Made by a program: the position numbers and the translations under genes. The notes under the pieces were generated by a model. The model was not told the origin of the DNA and searched no databases. It saw only the letters and a list, made by a program, of their open reading frames with translations. A stretch of DNA of 64,000 nt from contig NZ_JAASAH010000002.1 in NCBI RefSeq assembly GCF_012726235.1, forward strand, positions 434,001 through 498,000. Direction: 5' to 3'. This stretch comes from Streptomyces sp. HNM0574. GTDB lineage: Bacteria; Actinomycetota; Actinomycetes; Streptomycetales; Streptomycetaceae. The first letter of the stretch is position 1; each line of letters starts with the position of its first letter. Shown here in pieces: positions 18,515-26,262 of the stretch.

Positions 18515-18542
18515 AAGATAACGCGCGTAGATTTCAGGTAAA
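18515..18542 (-). promoter_or_regulatory. Promoter and operator of the nucleoside operon
   Basis: On the minus strand a -35 TTTACC (18542-18537) and -10 TATCTT (18520-18515) are 16 bp apart. The spacer contains TCTACGCGCGT, sharing 11 bases (ACGCGCGTAGA on the plus strand, 18521-18531) with the add operator at 2235-2245. A repressor bound there would block RNA polymerase. The leader to the TTG start is about 60 nt. Confidence 0.7.
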
Positions 18543-18723
18543 CCCCTCTCACGCGATCTCCGTAAGCCGTTACCCGATCGCGGCCTGGCGGGGCGTCAGG
18601 AAATGGGCGGAGGGGGTTGTTCCGGTTGTGCACGCCGGAACCACGGACCCCAACCCGGTCCGCCGCGAGGGGACTTGACCGAGCCGGGGCCCCGTCAGGC
18701 TTCCGGTACTGGACCGAGGAGGA

Positions 18724-18885
18724 TCAGCTGCGACAGAGGGCGTAAGCGGCGGCGCTGCCGTGGGCCTTCGCGGCCCAGGCGTTCTGCTTCCACGCCGAAG
18801 GCGCCGAGGCGTCCAGGACGTCGCCGTTGTTCGCGAGCCCTCACCCGTGCCCGCCCCCGATGAGCCGGGTTCCGGCCGGGCACTG
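18724..18885 (-). pseudogene. Remnant of a secreted-protein gene with in-frame stop
   Basis: The frame reads QCPAGTRLIGGGHG, a TGA (18843-18841), then GLANNGDVLDASAPSAWK, QNAWAAKAHGSAAA, YALCRS and a stop. The C-P-A-G-x-R-x-I-G-G-G block and a terminal A-L-C match a common C-terminal module of secreted Streptomyces proteins. The interrupting TGA and the absence of a signal peptide upstream mark it as decayed. The rest of the gap to 19131 shows no gene. Confidence 0.55.
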
Positions 18886-19131
18886 CGGCCGCATCGGTGA
18901 ACGGCACGCCGTGGCACGCGACTTGATCGACCGTGACCTCTCACGCCTTCGTGGCATCGCCGGACAAACAGGTGTGAGCAGGGGCGATGACGTCGTCCGC
19001 AAGTACGCGGGCAGTCCGCGTGGCCGCCAGAGGCAACCCCGCGGCAAGCCCCGACGTCTTACCCGGTGTCGTACGCAGAGGGGCGACCTCTGTCGAGAGG
19101 TACCGGCAACCGACGGGAATGGGTGCACTGC

Positions 19132-19383
19132 ATGGCGATCGACCCCGGATTCTGTCTGGACGTTCCGGAGGGCTTCGACGACTCGGAGGACGAGACGGGG
19201 GTGCATCCCATCGCCCGGAAACTGTTCCCCGCCTCGACGGCCGCGGGCGCCTTCGAGAAGGCCCATGCGTGGCTGAGGGAGCAGGACGTCCGGGTGGCGG
19301 ACGTGTCCTGGAGCTACCTGCACGGCGAGGACGAACCGCACACGCTGAGCGTCTACTTCATCTTCGAGCTGGAGGAGGACTGA
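19132..19383 (+). CDS. Hypothetical acidic protein
   Basis: An 83-residue acidic protein (MAIDPGFCLDVPEGFDDSED at the start, VYFIFELEED at the end) with no signal peptide or membrane segment and no domain I recognise. Alternating hydrophobic residues in VADVSWSYL and TLSVYFIFEL suggest a small mixed alpha/beta fold. The ATG at 19132 is chosen over a GTG at 19066 because coding character begins there; no good ribosome site is seen for either. A strong bidirectional hairpin follows. Confidence that it is a gene is moderate. Confidence 0.55.
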   Translation: MAIDPGFCLDVPEGFDDSEDETGVHPIARKLFPASTAAGAFEKAHAWLREQDVRVADVSWSYLHGEDEPHTLSVYFIFELEED

Positions 19384-19449
19384 GGGCGCCCCGGGGCTTT
19401 CGGACCGGCGGTGTGCCGCCGAGCGAAACGCGGCCGCCCGCTCAAGCGG

Positions 19450-19494
19450 GCGGGGTGTCTCCCTTCGGCCGCTGACCGAAGGGAGACACCCCGC
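19450..19494. terminator. Bidirectional terminator, perfect 19-bp stem
   Basis: 19450-19468 and 19476-19494 are perfectly complementary (arm starts GCGGGGTGTCTCCC) with a 7-nt loop, between the convergent genes ending at 19383 and 19521. Confidence 0.92.
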
Positions 19495-19520
19495 TGGAGA
19501 CGTGCGCCGATGTCAGGCTC

Positions 19521-20171
19521 TTATGCCGCGCTCTCCATCTCGGCGAGCGCCTCCTCGAGTTCCGCAATCTGTGCCGCGGACATGTTGATCTTGACGAGGG
19601 CGATCCAGTCGTTGAAGGATCCCGAGAAGGCGTTCCACCCCTCGACGCCCTTCTGGACGATCTGGCCGGGGACGGTGTCGAAGAAGTGCTTGACTCCTTG
19701 GACGGCGCTGGTGGCGGCATCCCCGACGGCGTTGGCCGCGTTGCCGATGGCCGAGATCGCGTCGTCGAAAATGTTGTAGTGGTCTTCGCCGGACAGGCTG
19801 CCGCTGAGGCCCTCGGCGAGCCTCGCGTAGGAGTCGGCGTGCATTTCACCGAGGCGGAGACGGGCGTCGTTGAGCTGGGCGACGGCTTCGTCGTCGGCGA
19901 GCTCCCCACCCTTGTGGCCTCGCTCGACGCGCTCGATGTCATCCCGCAATTCGCGGAGCCCGCTCGAGTGGAAGTCGACGAATTCCTTCAGGGCCCGCTT
20001 GGCGTCTTCAGGGAGGGCGCCCGGCTTCCACTCCCCGAGTTCTTCACGGCGGGGGTAAGGGTGCCGGGCGCCTCCGGAGAGGACGTTCTGCCCTTGGGTG
20101 AGGTGGTGGTCGAGAAGACTCCGGAGGAGTTCCTGCTTACCTTCGATGTTTACCCGTGTGGTCTCGGTCAT
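19521..20171 (-). CDS. Hypothetical helical protein
   Basis: A 216-residue protein of unknown family. It is mostly charged and helical, with a heptad-like stretch (KEFVDFHSSGLRELRDDIER, residues about 62-81). An amphipathic Ala/Gly-rich region, FDDAISAIGNAANAVGDAAT, and a hydrophobic segment around FNDWIALVKINMSAAQIAEL follow. No signal peptide is visible. The length and pattern recall helical-hairpin proteins of the type VII (WXG100-like) group, but the W-x-G spacing is not convincing, so this is only a suggestion. The first ATG is used. It ends at a strong shared terminator and is apparently monocistronic. Confidence 0.65.
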   Translation of the reverse strand: MTETTRVNIEGKQELLRSLLDHHLTQGQNVLSGGARHPYPRREELGEWKPGALPEDAKRALKEFVDFHSSGLRELRDDIERVERGHKGGELADDEAVAQLNDARLRLGEMHADSYARLAEGLSGSLSGEDHYNIFDDAISAIGNAANAVGDAATSAVQGVKHFFDTVPGQIVQKGVEGWNAFSGSFNDWIALVKINMSAAQIAELEEALAEMESAA

Positions 20172-20346
20172 TCCGCCACCGTACGCAGAGCGTTACGGAG
20201 GATTGCCGCTCACCGATGGCGTGTCTCCCCGAGCGAAGATGACGGCCGGAAAGCCGTCGCACGTCCGCCCGGAAACAAAACGAACTCATCAAGACATGCT
20301 CTGAACTGCGCATCCCTTGACGTCACTCGGAAACGGCCGGACGAAC

Positions 20347-20589
20347 CTATTCCCCGTCCGTCGCCCGCCCCCGCACGAGGCTCAGCAGCGCACCCCCGCC
20401 GAACACCAGCACCACGGTGAGGATCTTGGCACCCAGGAGCCCGATCAGCGGGAGGCCCGCGTCGCCCTCGGGCCGGAAGTACGTCCACGTGCCCAGGACC
20501 GATCCGAGGGCGACCAGGGCGACGGCGCCCCAGGCCGCCAGGTGCGCCCGGCGGGACGTCCTGCCCTGCGGTGCGTCCTTGTCCGTCAC
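20347..20589 (-). CDS. Hypothetical small membrane protein
   Basis: An 80-residue protein with two membrane helices (LAAWGAVALVALGSVLGTW and LPLIGLLGAKILTVVLVFGG), a short polar N-terminus and a basic-acidic tail RGRATDGE. The GTG at 20589 is chosen because AAGGAGA lies 7 nt upstream; a TTG two codons earlier would sit too close to it. No family recognised. Upstream it is divergent from the amidohydrolase gene at 20685. Confidence 0.7.
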   Translation of the reverse strand: MTDKDAPQGRTSRRAHLAAWGAVALVALGSVLGTWTYFRPEGDAGLPLIGLLGAKILTVVLVFGGGALLSLVRGRATDGE

Positions 20590-20684
20590 GGTCAACTCTC
20601 CTTCGCGGACGACGACTTCACCAGCAGGGACGTGCGCGACGGCCCGGACGGTTCACCACGGGGCCGCCCCAGTAGCCTCCGCCC

Positions 20685-21602
20685 ATGACGAGCGCGACGG
20701 AGCAGGGGACGCGGAACGGGCCGGTGCGGGAGGACGAGCGGGCGCGGGTGGCCGCGTTCCGTGACCGGGTGGGGGTGGACCAACTGGTCGATGTGCACAC
20801 GCACTTCATGCCGAAGCGGCTGCTGGACAAGGTGTGGGCGTACTTCGACGCGGCGGGCCCGCTCATCGGCCGGCCCTGGCCGATCACGTACCGCGAGGAC
20901 GAGGACCGGCGCCTGGCGACGCTGCGCGGCTTCGGCGTCCGCGCGTTCACCTCGATGCTGTACCCGCACAAGCCCGGCATGGCCCGCTCGCTGAACGACT
21001 GGTCCGCCGACTTCGCCGCACGCACCCCCGACTGCCTGCACACGGCCACCTTCTACGCCGAACCGGGCGCCGAGGACGACGTGCGGCGCGCGCTGGAGCA
21101 GGGCGCGCGGGTGTTCAAGTGCCACGTACAGGTCGGCGCCTTCGACCCCAACGATCCGCTGCTGAAGGCCACTTGGGGCCTGCTGGCCGAGGCCGGCGTC
21201 CCCGTCGTCACGCACTGCGGTTCGGGCCCCGTCGCCACCGAGCACACCGGCCCCGGGCCGATCGCGGCGCTGCTCGCACGCCACCCGCGCCTGCGCCTGG
21301 TCGTCGCCCACCTGGGGATGCCGGAGTACGCCGAGTTCCTGGCGCTCGCCGAACGGTACGACGGCGTCCTGCTCGACACGACGATGGCCTTCACCGACTT
21401 CGCCGAACGCGACGCCCCCTTCCCGCGCGAGGCCCTCCCCCGCCTCGCCGCCCTCGGCGACCGCGTCCTCCTCGGCACCGACTTCCCGAACATCCCCTAC
21501 TCCTACGCCCACCAGCTGGAAACCCTGGAGCACACGGGCCTCGGCACGCCCTGGCTCCGCGCCGTCTGCCACGACAACGGGGCGCGGCTGTTCGGACTGT
21601 GA
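20685..21602 (+). CDS. Amidohydrolase-family (TIM-barrel) enzyme
   Basis: A 305-residue metal-dependent hydrolase of the amidohydrolase-2 type. The metal-binding start VDVHTHFMPKR (H-x-H), the mid-barrel HCGSGPVATEHTG, LVVAHLGMPEY, and the late metal Asp in LLGTDFPNIPYSYAHQ are all visible. Relatives include decarboxylases such as ACMSD as well as lactone hydrolases, so the reaction could be hydrolysis or decarboxylation. A -10-like TAGCCT (20673-20678) lies 6 nt before the ATG, with GTTCAC 16 bp further up, so it is probably leaderless. No pathway partner is adjacent. Confidence 0.87.
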   Translation: MTSATEQGTRNGPVREDERARVAAFRDRVGVDQLVDVHTHFMPKRLLDKVWAYFDAAGPLIGRPWPITYREDEDRRLATLRGFGVRAFTSMLYPHKPGMARSLNDWSADFAARTPDCLHTATFYAEPGAEDDVRRALEQGARVFKCHVQVGAFDPNDPLLKATWGLLAEAGVPVVTHCGSGPVATEHTGPGPIAALLARHPRLRLVVAHLGMPEYAEFLALAERYDGVLLDTTMAFTDFAERDAPFPREALPRLAALGDRVLLGTDFPNIPYSYAHQLETLEHTGLGTPWLRAVCHDNGARLFGL

Positions 21603-21683
21603 GCCCGGAACGGGAGAACTCCGGGCGACGTGTTCGAATAGCGGTGCGAGGGGGACTTTTTCGGACACGGTGAGGGAGACGCG

Positions 21684-22622
21684 GTGGGGGCACCGGGGAA
21701 CGGGGCGACGGGGGCCGTGATGTGGCTGGTGCTCGCGGCCGGGGCGCTGGTCGCGGGGGTGGCGAGCGCGTCCGAGGTCCGCGGGGCGCTGGAGGAGGAG
21801 CGGGCGTACCGGGCCGCCCCCGAGTGCGCCTCCGTGCCGGTCGAGCCGTCCGGCTGCCGGTGGCGGCAGGACTTCACCGTCCAGCAGGCGGAGCTGCACC
21901 GCAGGGAGCGGAGCGCGTCCCCCGAGGCGCGGCTGCTGCTGCCCTCCGGCAAGCCGTGGCCGGTGACGTTCCGGACCACCGATCCCGTGGCCTCGGAGCT
22001 GGAGCCGGGCGACAAGGTCACCGGCGTGATCTGGCACGGGCAGGTCGTCGAGGTACGGGAAGGCGGCCGGACGCAGCAGACCACCGACGGCCCCGTGGGC
22101 TGGCCCGCGGACCGGCTCGGCGGCGCCCTCGCCTGCCTCTCCTTCGGTCTGACCGCCCTCCCCGGAAGCCTGTGGACCCTCCTCGCCCGCGGCAACCGCC
22201 GGCACGCGCGCGCGGGTCTCGTCCTGCGGTGGCACGGCGTCGTCCTGGCCCTCACGGGCTTCCTCACGCTCTTCGCGCAGGGCTCCAACTCCTGGCCCCT
22301 CTGGTCGATCCCGGCGATCTGGGGCCCTCTCGCCCTCCTTCTCCTCGCCTCCACGACGGCCTTCGCCCTCGCGGCCCTGCGCGGCGAACTCCATGACGAG
22401 GAAACGCCGCCGGGCGCGCGGGGGCCGGCTCGGGTCCCGCCGCCGGGGCCGCCACCGGGCGCACGGGGACAGGACGGGGTGACGCGGCCGGGGCCGCCGC
22501 CTGCGCCGGCGGAAGGCCGGTCAGCTGCCCCGCAGGGCCCGCCCGGGTCGCCGCCCGCCCCGGCGGAAGGCCCGTCAACCGACCCGCAGGACGCGGCACG
22601 GGTCCCGCCGCCTGCGCCCTAG
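21684..22622 (+). CDS. Hypothetical membrane protein with proline-rich tail
   Basis: A 312-residue membrane protein of a Streptomyces type without known function. An N-terminal segment (VMWLVLAAGALVAGVASA) is followed by an extracytoplasmic domain with two cysteines (PECASVPVEPSGCRW), possibly disulfide-linked, then three more helices (GGALACLSFGLTALPGSLW, LVLRWHGVVLALTGFLTLFA, WGPLALLLLASTTAFALAAL). The last 80 residues are a cytoplasmic tail with repeats of GPPPAPAEG/PGSPPAPAEG type. GTG start at 21684 with GGGAG upstream. Confidence 0.72.
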   Translation: MGAPGNGATGAVMWLVLAAGALVAGVASASEVRGALEEERAYRAAPECASVPVEPSGCRWRQDFTVQQAELHRRERSASPEARLLLPSGKPWPVTFRTTDPVASELEPGDKVTGVIWHGQVVEVREGGRTQQTTDGPVGWPADRLGGALACLSFGLTALPGSLWTLLARGNRRHARAGLVLRWHGVVLALTGFLTLFAQGSNSWPLWSIPAIWGPLALLLLASTTAFALAALRGELHDEETPPGARGPARVPPPGPPPGARGQDGVTRPGPPPAPAEGRSAAPQGPPGSPPAPAEGPSTDPQDAARVPPPAP

Positions 22623-22713
22623 CAACTCGGCCCGGGAATCCGCGCGTTCCGGCCCCGTACGCGCCGCGAGGCGCAGCGGGTACAGTCCCCGCGAGCCGAC
22701 CCGGGGGGGCGAC

Positions 22714-23274
22714 GTGAACAGTTCGGTCAGCCAGATCGTCATCGCGGTACTGGGCATCGCGGGCACCCTCGCCGCTGCCGTGATCACCCAGCGCGGCGCC
22801 GACCGCGCCCGGGCCCGCGAACTGGAGCACGCCCGCCAACTCCAGCGCGACGAACGCGAGTACGCCACCCGCCAGGCCGACCTGGAGGCCCGCCGCGCCT
22901 GCTACGCGGCCCTCAGCGCCGGAACCCGCGACCTGGCCAACGCGATGACGCACGTCCTCCACGCCCTGGAGCGGGACGAGGTGACCGACGAACTCCGGTC
23001 GGAACTCGACCGCACCCGCCGCGACCACCGCCTCCGCCACGCCGAGGCCCAGATGGTGCTGCCCGACCCCGTGTCGCAGGCGGCCAGCACGGCCAACCGC
23101 CATCTCGGCGCGGCCTACGGCTTGTTGAAGCGCTGCGACGAAGGCCGCGCCGAGCGGGAAGAGCACCTGGAAGCCGCCCGCGAGAGCCTGAACGAGCTGT
23201 GGGGCCCCCTCTGGAACATGCGCCACCTCATGCGCGTCGACCTGGGCGTCACCCCGCCCGGCGAGGAGCCGTAG
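22714..23274 (+). CDS. Hypothetical membrane-anchored coiled-coil protein
   Basis: A 186-residue protein with one N-terminal membrane helix (SQIVIAVLGIAGTLAAAVIT) followed by a long, highly charged helical region (RARELEHARQLQRDEREYAT and LEARRACYAALSAGTRDLAN). It looks like an anchored cytoplasmic coiled coil. Similar proteins are common and uncharacterised in Streptomyces. The GTG at 22714 has a G-rich stretch a few bases upstream. It follows the membrane protein gene after 91 bp and may be cotranscribed. Confidence 0.72.
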   Translation: MNSSVSQIVIAVLGIAGTLAAAVITQRGADRARARELEHARQLQRDEREYATRQADLEARRACYAALSAGTRDLANAMTHVLHALERDEVTDELRSELDRTRRDHRLRHAEAQMVLPDPVSQAASTANRHLGAAYGLLKRCDEGRAEREEHLEAARESLNELWGPLWNMRHLMRVDLGVTPPGEEP

Positions 23275-23307
23275 GGCCGTCCTCCGGCCGGGGTGGACGG
23301 GCCGGAG

Positions 23308-24090
23308 CTAGGTGACGGTCCGGCTTCTGCGCCCCTCATCGGAGGGCAGCTCTCGCACGTACGTGGCACGGTGTGGGGTGCGGGCAGCTTCGTCCAGGTC
23401 CTGCGGGGTGTTGACGGCAGTCCACGGTTCGTCCACCGGGTACCCCACGAGGTTCCGCGTGCTGATCAAGTGGGCGAGAGTGCTGGTCTGGTGGTCCCCC
23501 TCCTTCGGCAGCAGTCCGGTGACGGAAGGCTCGAACAGATAGAGCCCGGCGTTCACTCGGCCGGCCAAAGGCTCTGCCAGGTTCAGGGTGATGACTCGTC
23601 CCACGGCGTCGCACACCGCGGTTCCGGCCCCTGCTCGTGGCCGTGCCAGCGCCACGGTCGCCAGTCCGTCCTGCCGCCGGTGGTGGTTGACCATGCACGA
23701 GAGGCAGAAGCTGGTCCAGATGTCACCGTAGAGAGCAAACCAGGGCTCGGATGGCCAAGGGAGCGCGCCGGCAGCCTTGTTGAGCCCGCCGCCACGACCC
23801 AGCGGACGTTCCTCCACCACGACCTGGGTGTGCAGCGGCTGACGTCGGGACCCAAGGTGCGCGGTGATGACCTCCGCCTTGTATCCCGCCGAAACGACCA
23901 CGTACTCCACACCGTGCTCGGCGAACCAGTCGATCTGGTGCTGGAGAATCGGTGTGCCGCGCACTTCCACCATCGGCTTCGGCCGGGAATACGTCAGCGG
24001 CCGTAACCGTCGGCCGATTCCCCCGGCGAGGATCACTGCCTGCCGTACGGCAGGCAAGGGGCCGTGTCTGCCTGGCAAGACCGACCTCAC
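23308..24090 (-). CDS. Sugar-phosphate nucleotidyltransferase
   Basis: About 260 residues; NTP_transferase (PF00483) fold, which transfers a nucleotidyl group from NTP to a sugar phosphate. The signature AVILAGGIGRRLRPLT with downstream KPMVEVRGTPILQHQIDWF is intact, as are GRGGGLNKAAG and the metal Asp in WFALYGDIW. ILAGG starts late in the frame, so the N-terminus is uncertain: ATG 24111, ATG 24105 or GTG 24090 (GAGGA just upstream) are all possible; I give 24090. A 20-bp palindrome lies at the beginning of the coding region. The FolC-like ligase lies upstream on the same strand, 267 bp away. Confidence 0.82.
   Translation of the reverse strand: MRSVLPGRHGPLPAVRQAVILAGGIGRRLRPLTYSRPKPMVEVRGTPILQHQIDWFAEHGVEYVVVSAGYKAEVITAHLGSRRQPLHTQVVVEERPLGRGGGLNKAAGALPWPSEPWFALYGDIWTSFCLSCMVNHHRRQDGLATVALARPRAGAGTAVCDAVGRVITLNLAEPLAGRVNAGLYLFEPSVTGLLPKEGDHQTSTLAHLISTRNLVGYPVDEPWTAVNTPQDLDEAARTPHRATYVRELPSDEGRRSRTVT
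24037..24056. repeat. Perfect 20-bp palindrome
   Basis: TGCCTGCCGTACGGCAGGCA reads the same on both strands. It sits within the first codons of the nucleotidyltransferase gene, so it could be an operator or a hairpin near the ribosome site. Confidence 0.6.
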
Positions 24091-24357
24091 CGTTCCTCGG
24101 CGCATGGCCACCGAAACGGTCGTGTGACGCGGCCGTCCCGTGGTGGAGTCCCGGCGACTCCGATGCGCCAGTTCCTCGGCTCTTGGTTCCTCACCAGGTG
24201 CGCCATGACTCCATTATTGCCCCTTGCACACCGGGGTAACCTGCGGCTTTCAGCTGTTGATGAGTGCGGGACGAATTCCTCGGCGGGCAGGGTCTCAGGG
24301 AAGTGTTCAGCCAACACCCTGCGGAGTTCCGGACGTTGCCCCCTTACCGCTCAGGTG

Positions 24358-25680
24358 TCAGCCGGAAGGCAGCCCCAGGATGTCGCGGACACGCCCCACC
24401 AGTGAGTGAAAGCCCAGCACCGTGATCAACCCGCCCCGGCCCACGAGTTCGGCAGCCTGGTGAACGGCCTCGCCCGTATCGGACACGACGTGGCAGCCCT
24501 CGCGCGGTGCCACCGTACGGCGCAGCTCCCCGGGGTCGGCCTCGTTGGCGTCTCCGATGCGAGTGAAGACCACGGGCCAGTTCCCGGGCAGGGGAGCCAG
24601 CATGGCTGCCGCGTCCTTGTTCCGTACCGTCCCGAAGACGACGGCCGCCCTTTCCGCCGTACGCGCCCGCCGAAGAATCTCGGGGGCCACGGTGGCCACT
24701 CCTTGGGGGTTGCTGGCCGAGTCCAGCAGGACCTGCCCCTGCCACTGTTCCAGCCGGGCCGGATTCACCAGTTCCAGGCGGCCGGGCCAGCGGGTGGCGG
24801 CCAGGCCGGATCGCAGCGTCTCGTCCGGAATGGCGGGGACCACGCCGCGTTCGATGAGCGCATCGACGCCGGCGACGGCAAGCGCCAGGTTGCGGTGCTG
24901 GTGAGACCCGGGAAGTGGACAGGGTAGTCCGACGTGCCGGGCACGAGGAGTGGACACCTCCAACCCGGCCTGGCCGCACGGGTGTTCTGTCTTCCGTTGC
25001 CGGGCGTCCTGCCGCACAAGGATGTCCTTGTGGAGACGCCACACCGTCAGCCCCGTGCGGCGCTCCAGGACCTCGCCGACTGCCTCGGCCGCCTCGGCGG
25101 GCAGCGCGCCGAGGACCACGTGGTCTCCGTCCCGGACGATGCCCGCCTTGTTCCGGGCGATCTCCGCCAGGGAGTCCCCCAGCAACTCCTGGTGGTCCAG
25201 GCCCACGCCGGTGAGGACCTTCACGCCGGTGTCAAAGCAGTTGACCGCGGTACGCAGCCCACCGATGTTGGCCTCCAGAACGGCCAAGTTCACGTCCTCG
25301 CGTGCGAAATGGGCTACTGCGGCGGCCGCGTGCAGGGCCTGAGCGTTGGCCGTACGGCCGATCCGCTGCATGGCGCGGTCGACCTGCTCGTACGCGTGCC
25401 GACAGTCAGCGGCCGAGATGGGCCCGCCATTGACGCGAATCCGCTCGGTGAGCTGCTGAAGATGGGGGCTGGGCATGCTGCCCACGCGCATTCCGGCCGC
25501 CGCGAGCACGGAGACCGCGAACGCGCACGTGGACCCCTTCCCGTTGGTTCCGGCAACCGTCATGCCCCGCAGGGCGCGCCCCGGGTCGCCCAGCGCCTGC
25601 AAGAGCTGCGGTAATGCGTCACCGCCCGCCCGGTTGTACTGATACCGCCCCAGAATCTCCCGGAAAAACTGGTCCTCCAT
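24358..25680 (-). CDS. FolC-like Mur-ligase family protein
   Basis: A 440-residue protein related to folylpolyglutamate/dihydrofolate synthases, ATP-dependent amide ligases. The P-loop MTVAGTNGKGSTCAFAVSVL, the DHQELLGDSLAEIARNKAGI block and LPGSHQHRNLALAVA are clearly FolC-type. In the C-terminal domain the usual D-G-A-H-N-P is DSASNP here, losing the family histidine, so specificity may differ from housekeeping FolC. The ATG at 25680 was chosen; the longer reading to 26103 overlaps the DUF397 gene and lacks similarity. It precedes the sugar nucleotidyltransferase on the same strand; the pair may act in one unknown pathway. The gap 24112-24357 has no clear gene. Confidence 0.8.
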   Translation of the reverse strand: MEDQFFREILGRYQYNRAGGDALPQLLQALGDPGRALRGMTVAGTNGKGSTCAFAVSVLAAAGMRVGSMPSPHLQQLTERIRVNGGPISAADCRHAYEQVDRAMQRIGRTANAQALHAAAAVAHFAREDVNLAVLEANIGGLRTAVNCFDTGVKVLTGVGLDHQELLGDSLAEIARNKAGIVRDGDHVVLGALPAEAAEAVGEVLERRTGLTVWRLHKDILVRQDARQRKTEHPCGQAGLEVSTPRARHVGLPCPLPGSHQHRNLALAVAGVDALIERGVVPAIPDETLRSGLAATRWPGRLELVNPARLEQWQGQVLLDSASNPQGVATVAPEILRRARTAERAAVVFGTVRNKDAAAMLAPLPGNWPVVFTRIGDANEADPGELRRTVAPREGCHVVSDTGEAVHQAAELVGRGGLITVLGFHSLVGRVRDILGLPSG

Positions 25681-25832
25681 GCGCCAACACTGTGCCAGAG
25701 GACCCAACCCGCGAGAACCGGACCACCCACGAGGCGCGCCTCGATGGCCGAACCGGCCCAGCGACGCGACAGGGATGTGGACGGCCTTGCCGCCACCGTT
25801 CGATGCAGCCTCCGCTGTCGGCTCAACCGCAC

Positions 25833-25862
25833 CGAGCCCCGGCCCGGTCGGGCCGAGGCTCG
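25833..25862 (-). terminator. Terminator after the second DUF397 gene
   Basis: CGAGCCCCGGCCC (25833-25845) pairs with GGGCCGAGGCTCG (25850-25862) with one mismatch, 20 bp past the gene end. It is the duplicated counterpart of the hairpin at 26211-26242. Confidence 0.75.
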
Positions 25863-25882
25863 TGCAGGTGCTTGCGGACGCG

Positions 25883-26179
25883 TCAGACGTCGCCGGACAG
25901 CGAACCGCCCTTGACCTCCGACACGAAGGGCACCCACGCGGCGGCCGGGAAGACCAGTACGCCTTGCGCCAGGTCCTTGCTGTCGCGGACGGGGACGACG
26001 CTGTCAGCCCCGTCTGCCACTTCGAGGCAGCTGCCCCCGTTGGAGTTGCTGTGTCTCGACTTGCGCCAGGTGGCCGCGCCGACGAAGTCACGGGCGACCT
26101 CAAGGCAGTCCCCGCCGTTGGTGTTGCTGTGGCTCGACTTGAACCACGTGGCCGTGCTCAGGTCCTCGATCGCCTTCAT
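25883..26179 (-). CDS. DUF397 protein with two repeats
   Basis: A 98-residue protein with a partial and a full DUF397 unit: ATWFKSSHSNTNGGDCLEVA and ATWRKSRHSNSNGGSCLEVA, followed by VPVRDSKDLAQGVLVFPAAA. DUF397 proteins are small Streptomyces partners of XRE/DUF5753 regulators (WhiJ/BldB-associated group), thought to modulate them. The ATG at 26179 has GGAGGAGG upstream, so the N-terminal extension in the frame is excluded. It seems to have arisen by duplication of the neighbouring DUF397 gene, including its 3' hairpin. Confidence 0.9.
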   Translation of the reverse strand: MKAIEDLSTATWFKSSHSNTNGGDCLEVARDFVGAATWRKSRHSNSNGGSCLEVADGADSVVPVRDSKDLAQGVLVFPAAAWVPFVSEVKGGSLSGDV

Positions 26180-26210
26180 GATGCGTCCTCCTCCGGCAGC
26201 CCCAACTGGG

Positions 26211-26242
26211 CCGAGCCCCGGCTTGGTTGGGCCGGGGCTCGG
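26211..26242 (-). terminator. Terminator after the first DUF397 gene
   Basis: CCGAGCCCCGGC (26211-26222) and GCCGGGGCTCGG (26231-26242) form a perfect 12-bp stem with an 8-nt loop. Confidence 0.88.
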
Positions 26243-26262
26243 TGCAGATGCTTGCGGTCGGG

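Noticed and set aside
18515..18542. A riboswitch in the 60-nt leader of the nucleoside operon.
   Set aside because: The leader is too short for known purine or related riboswitch folds and no conserved core was seen; an operator explains the promoter region better.
24180..24230. A seven-codon minus-strand reading (MESWRTW, stop) after AAGGGG, upstream of the nucleotidyltransferase, looked like a Trp-rich leader peptide.
   Set aside because: Two tryptophans in seven codons can arise by chance; no antiterminator/terminator pair follows and the downstream gene has no link to tryptophan.
24087..24317. A 76-codon minus-strand frame before the nucleotidyltransferase.
   Set aside because: No family resemblance, no ribosome site for its first ATG, and it overlaps the start of a real gene.
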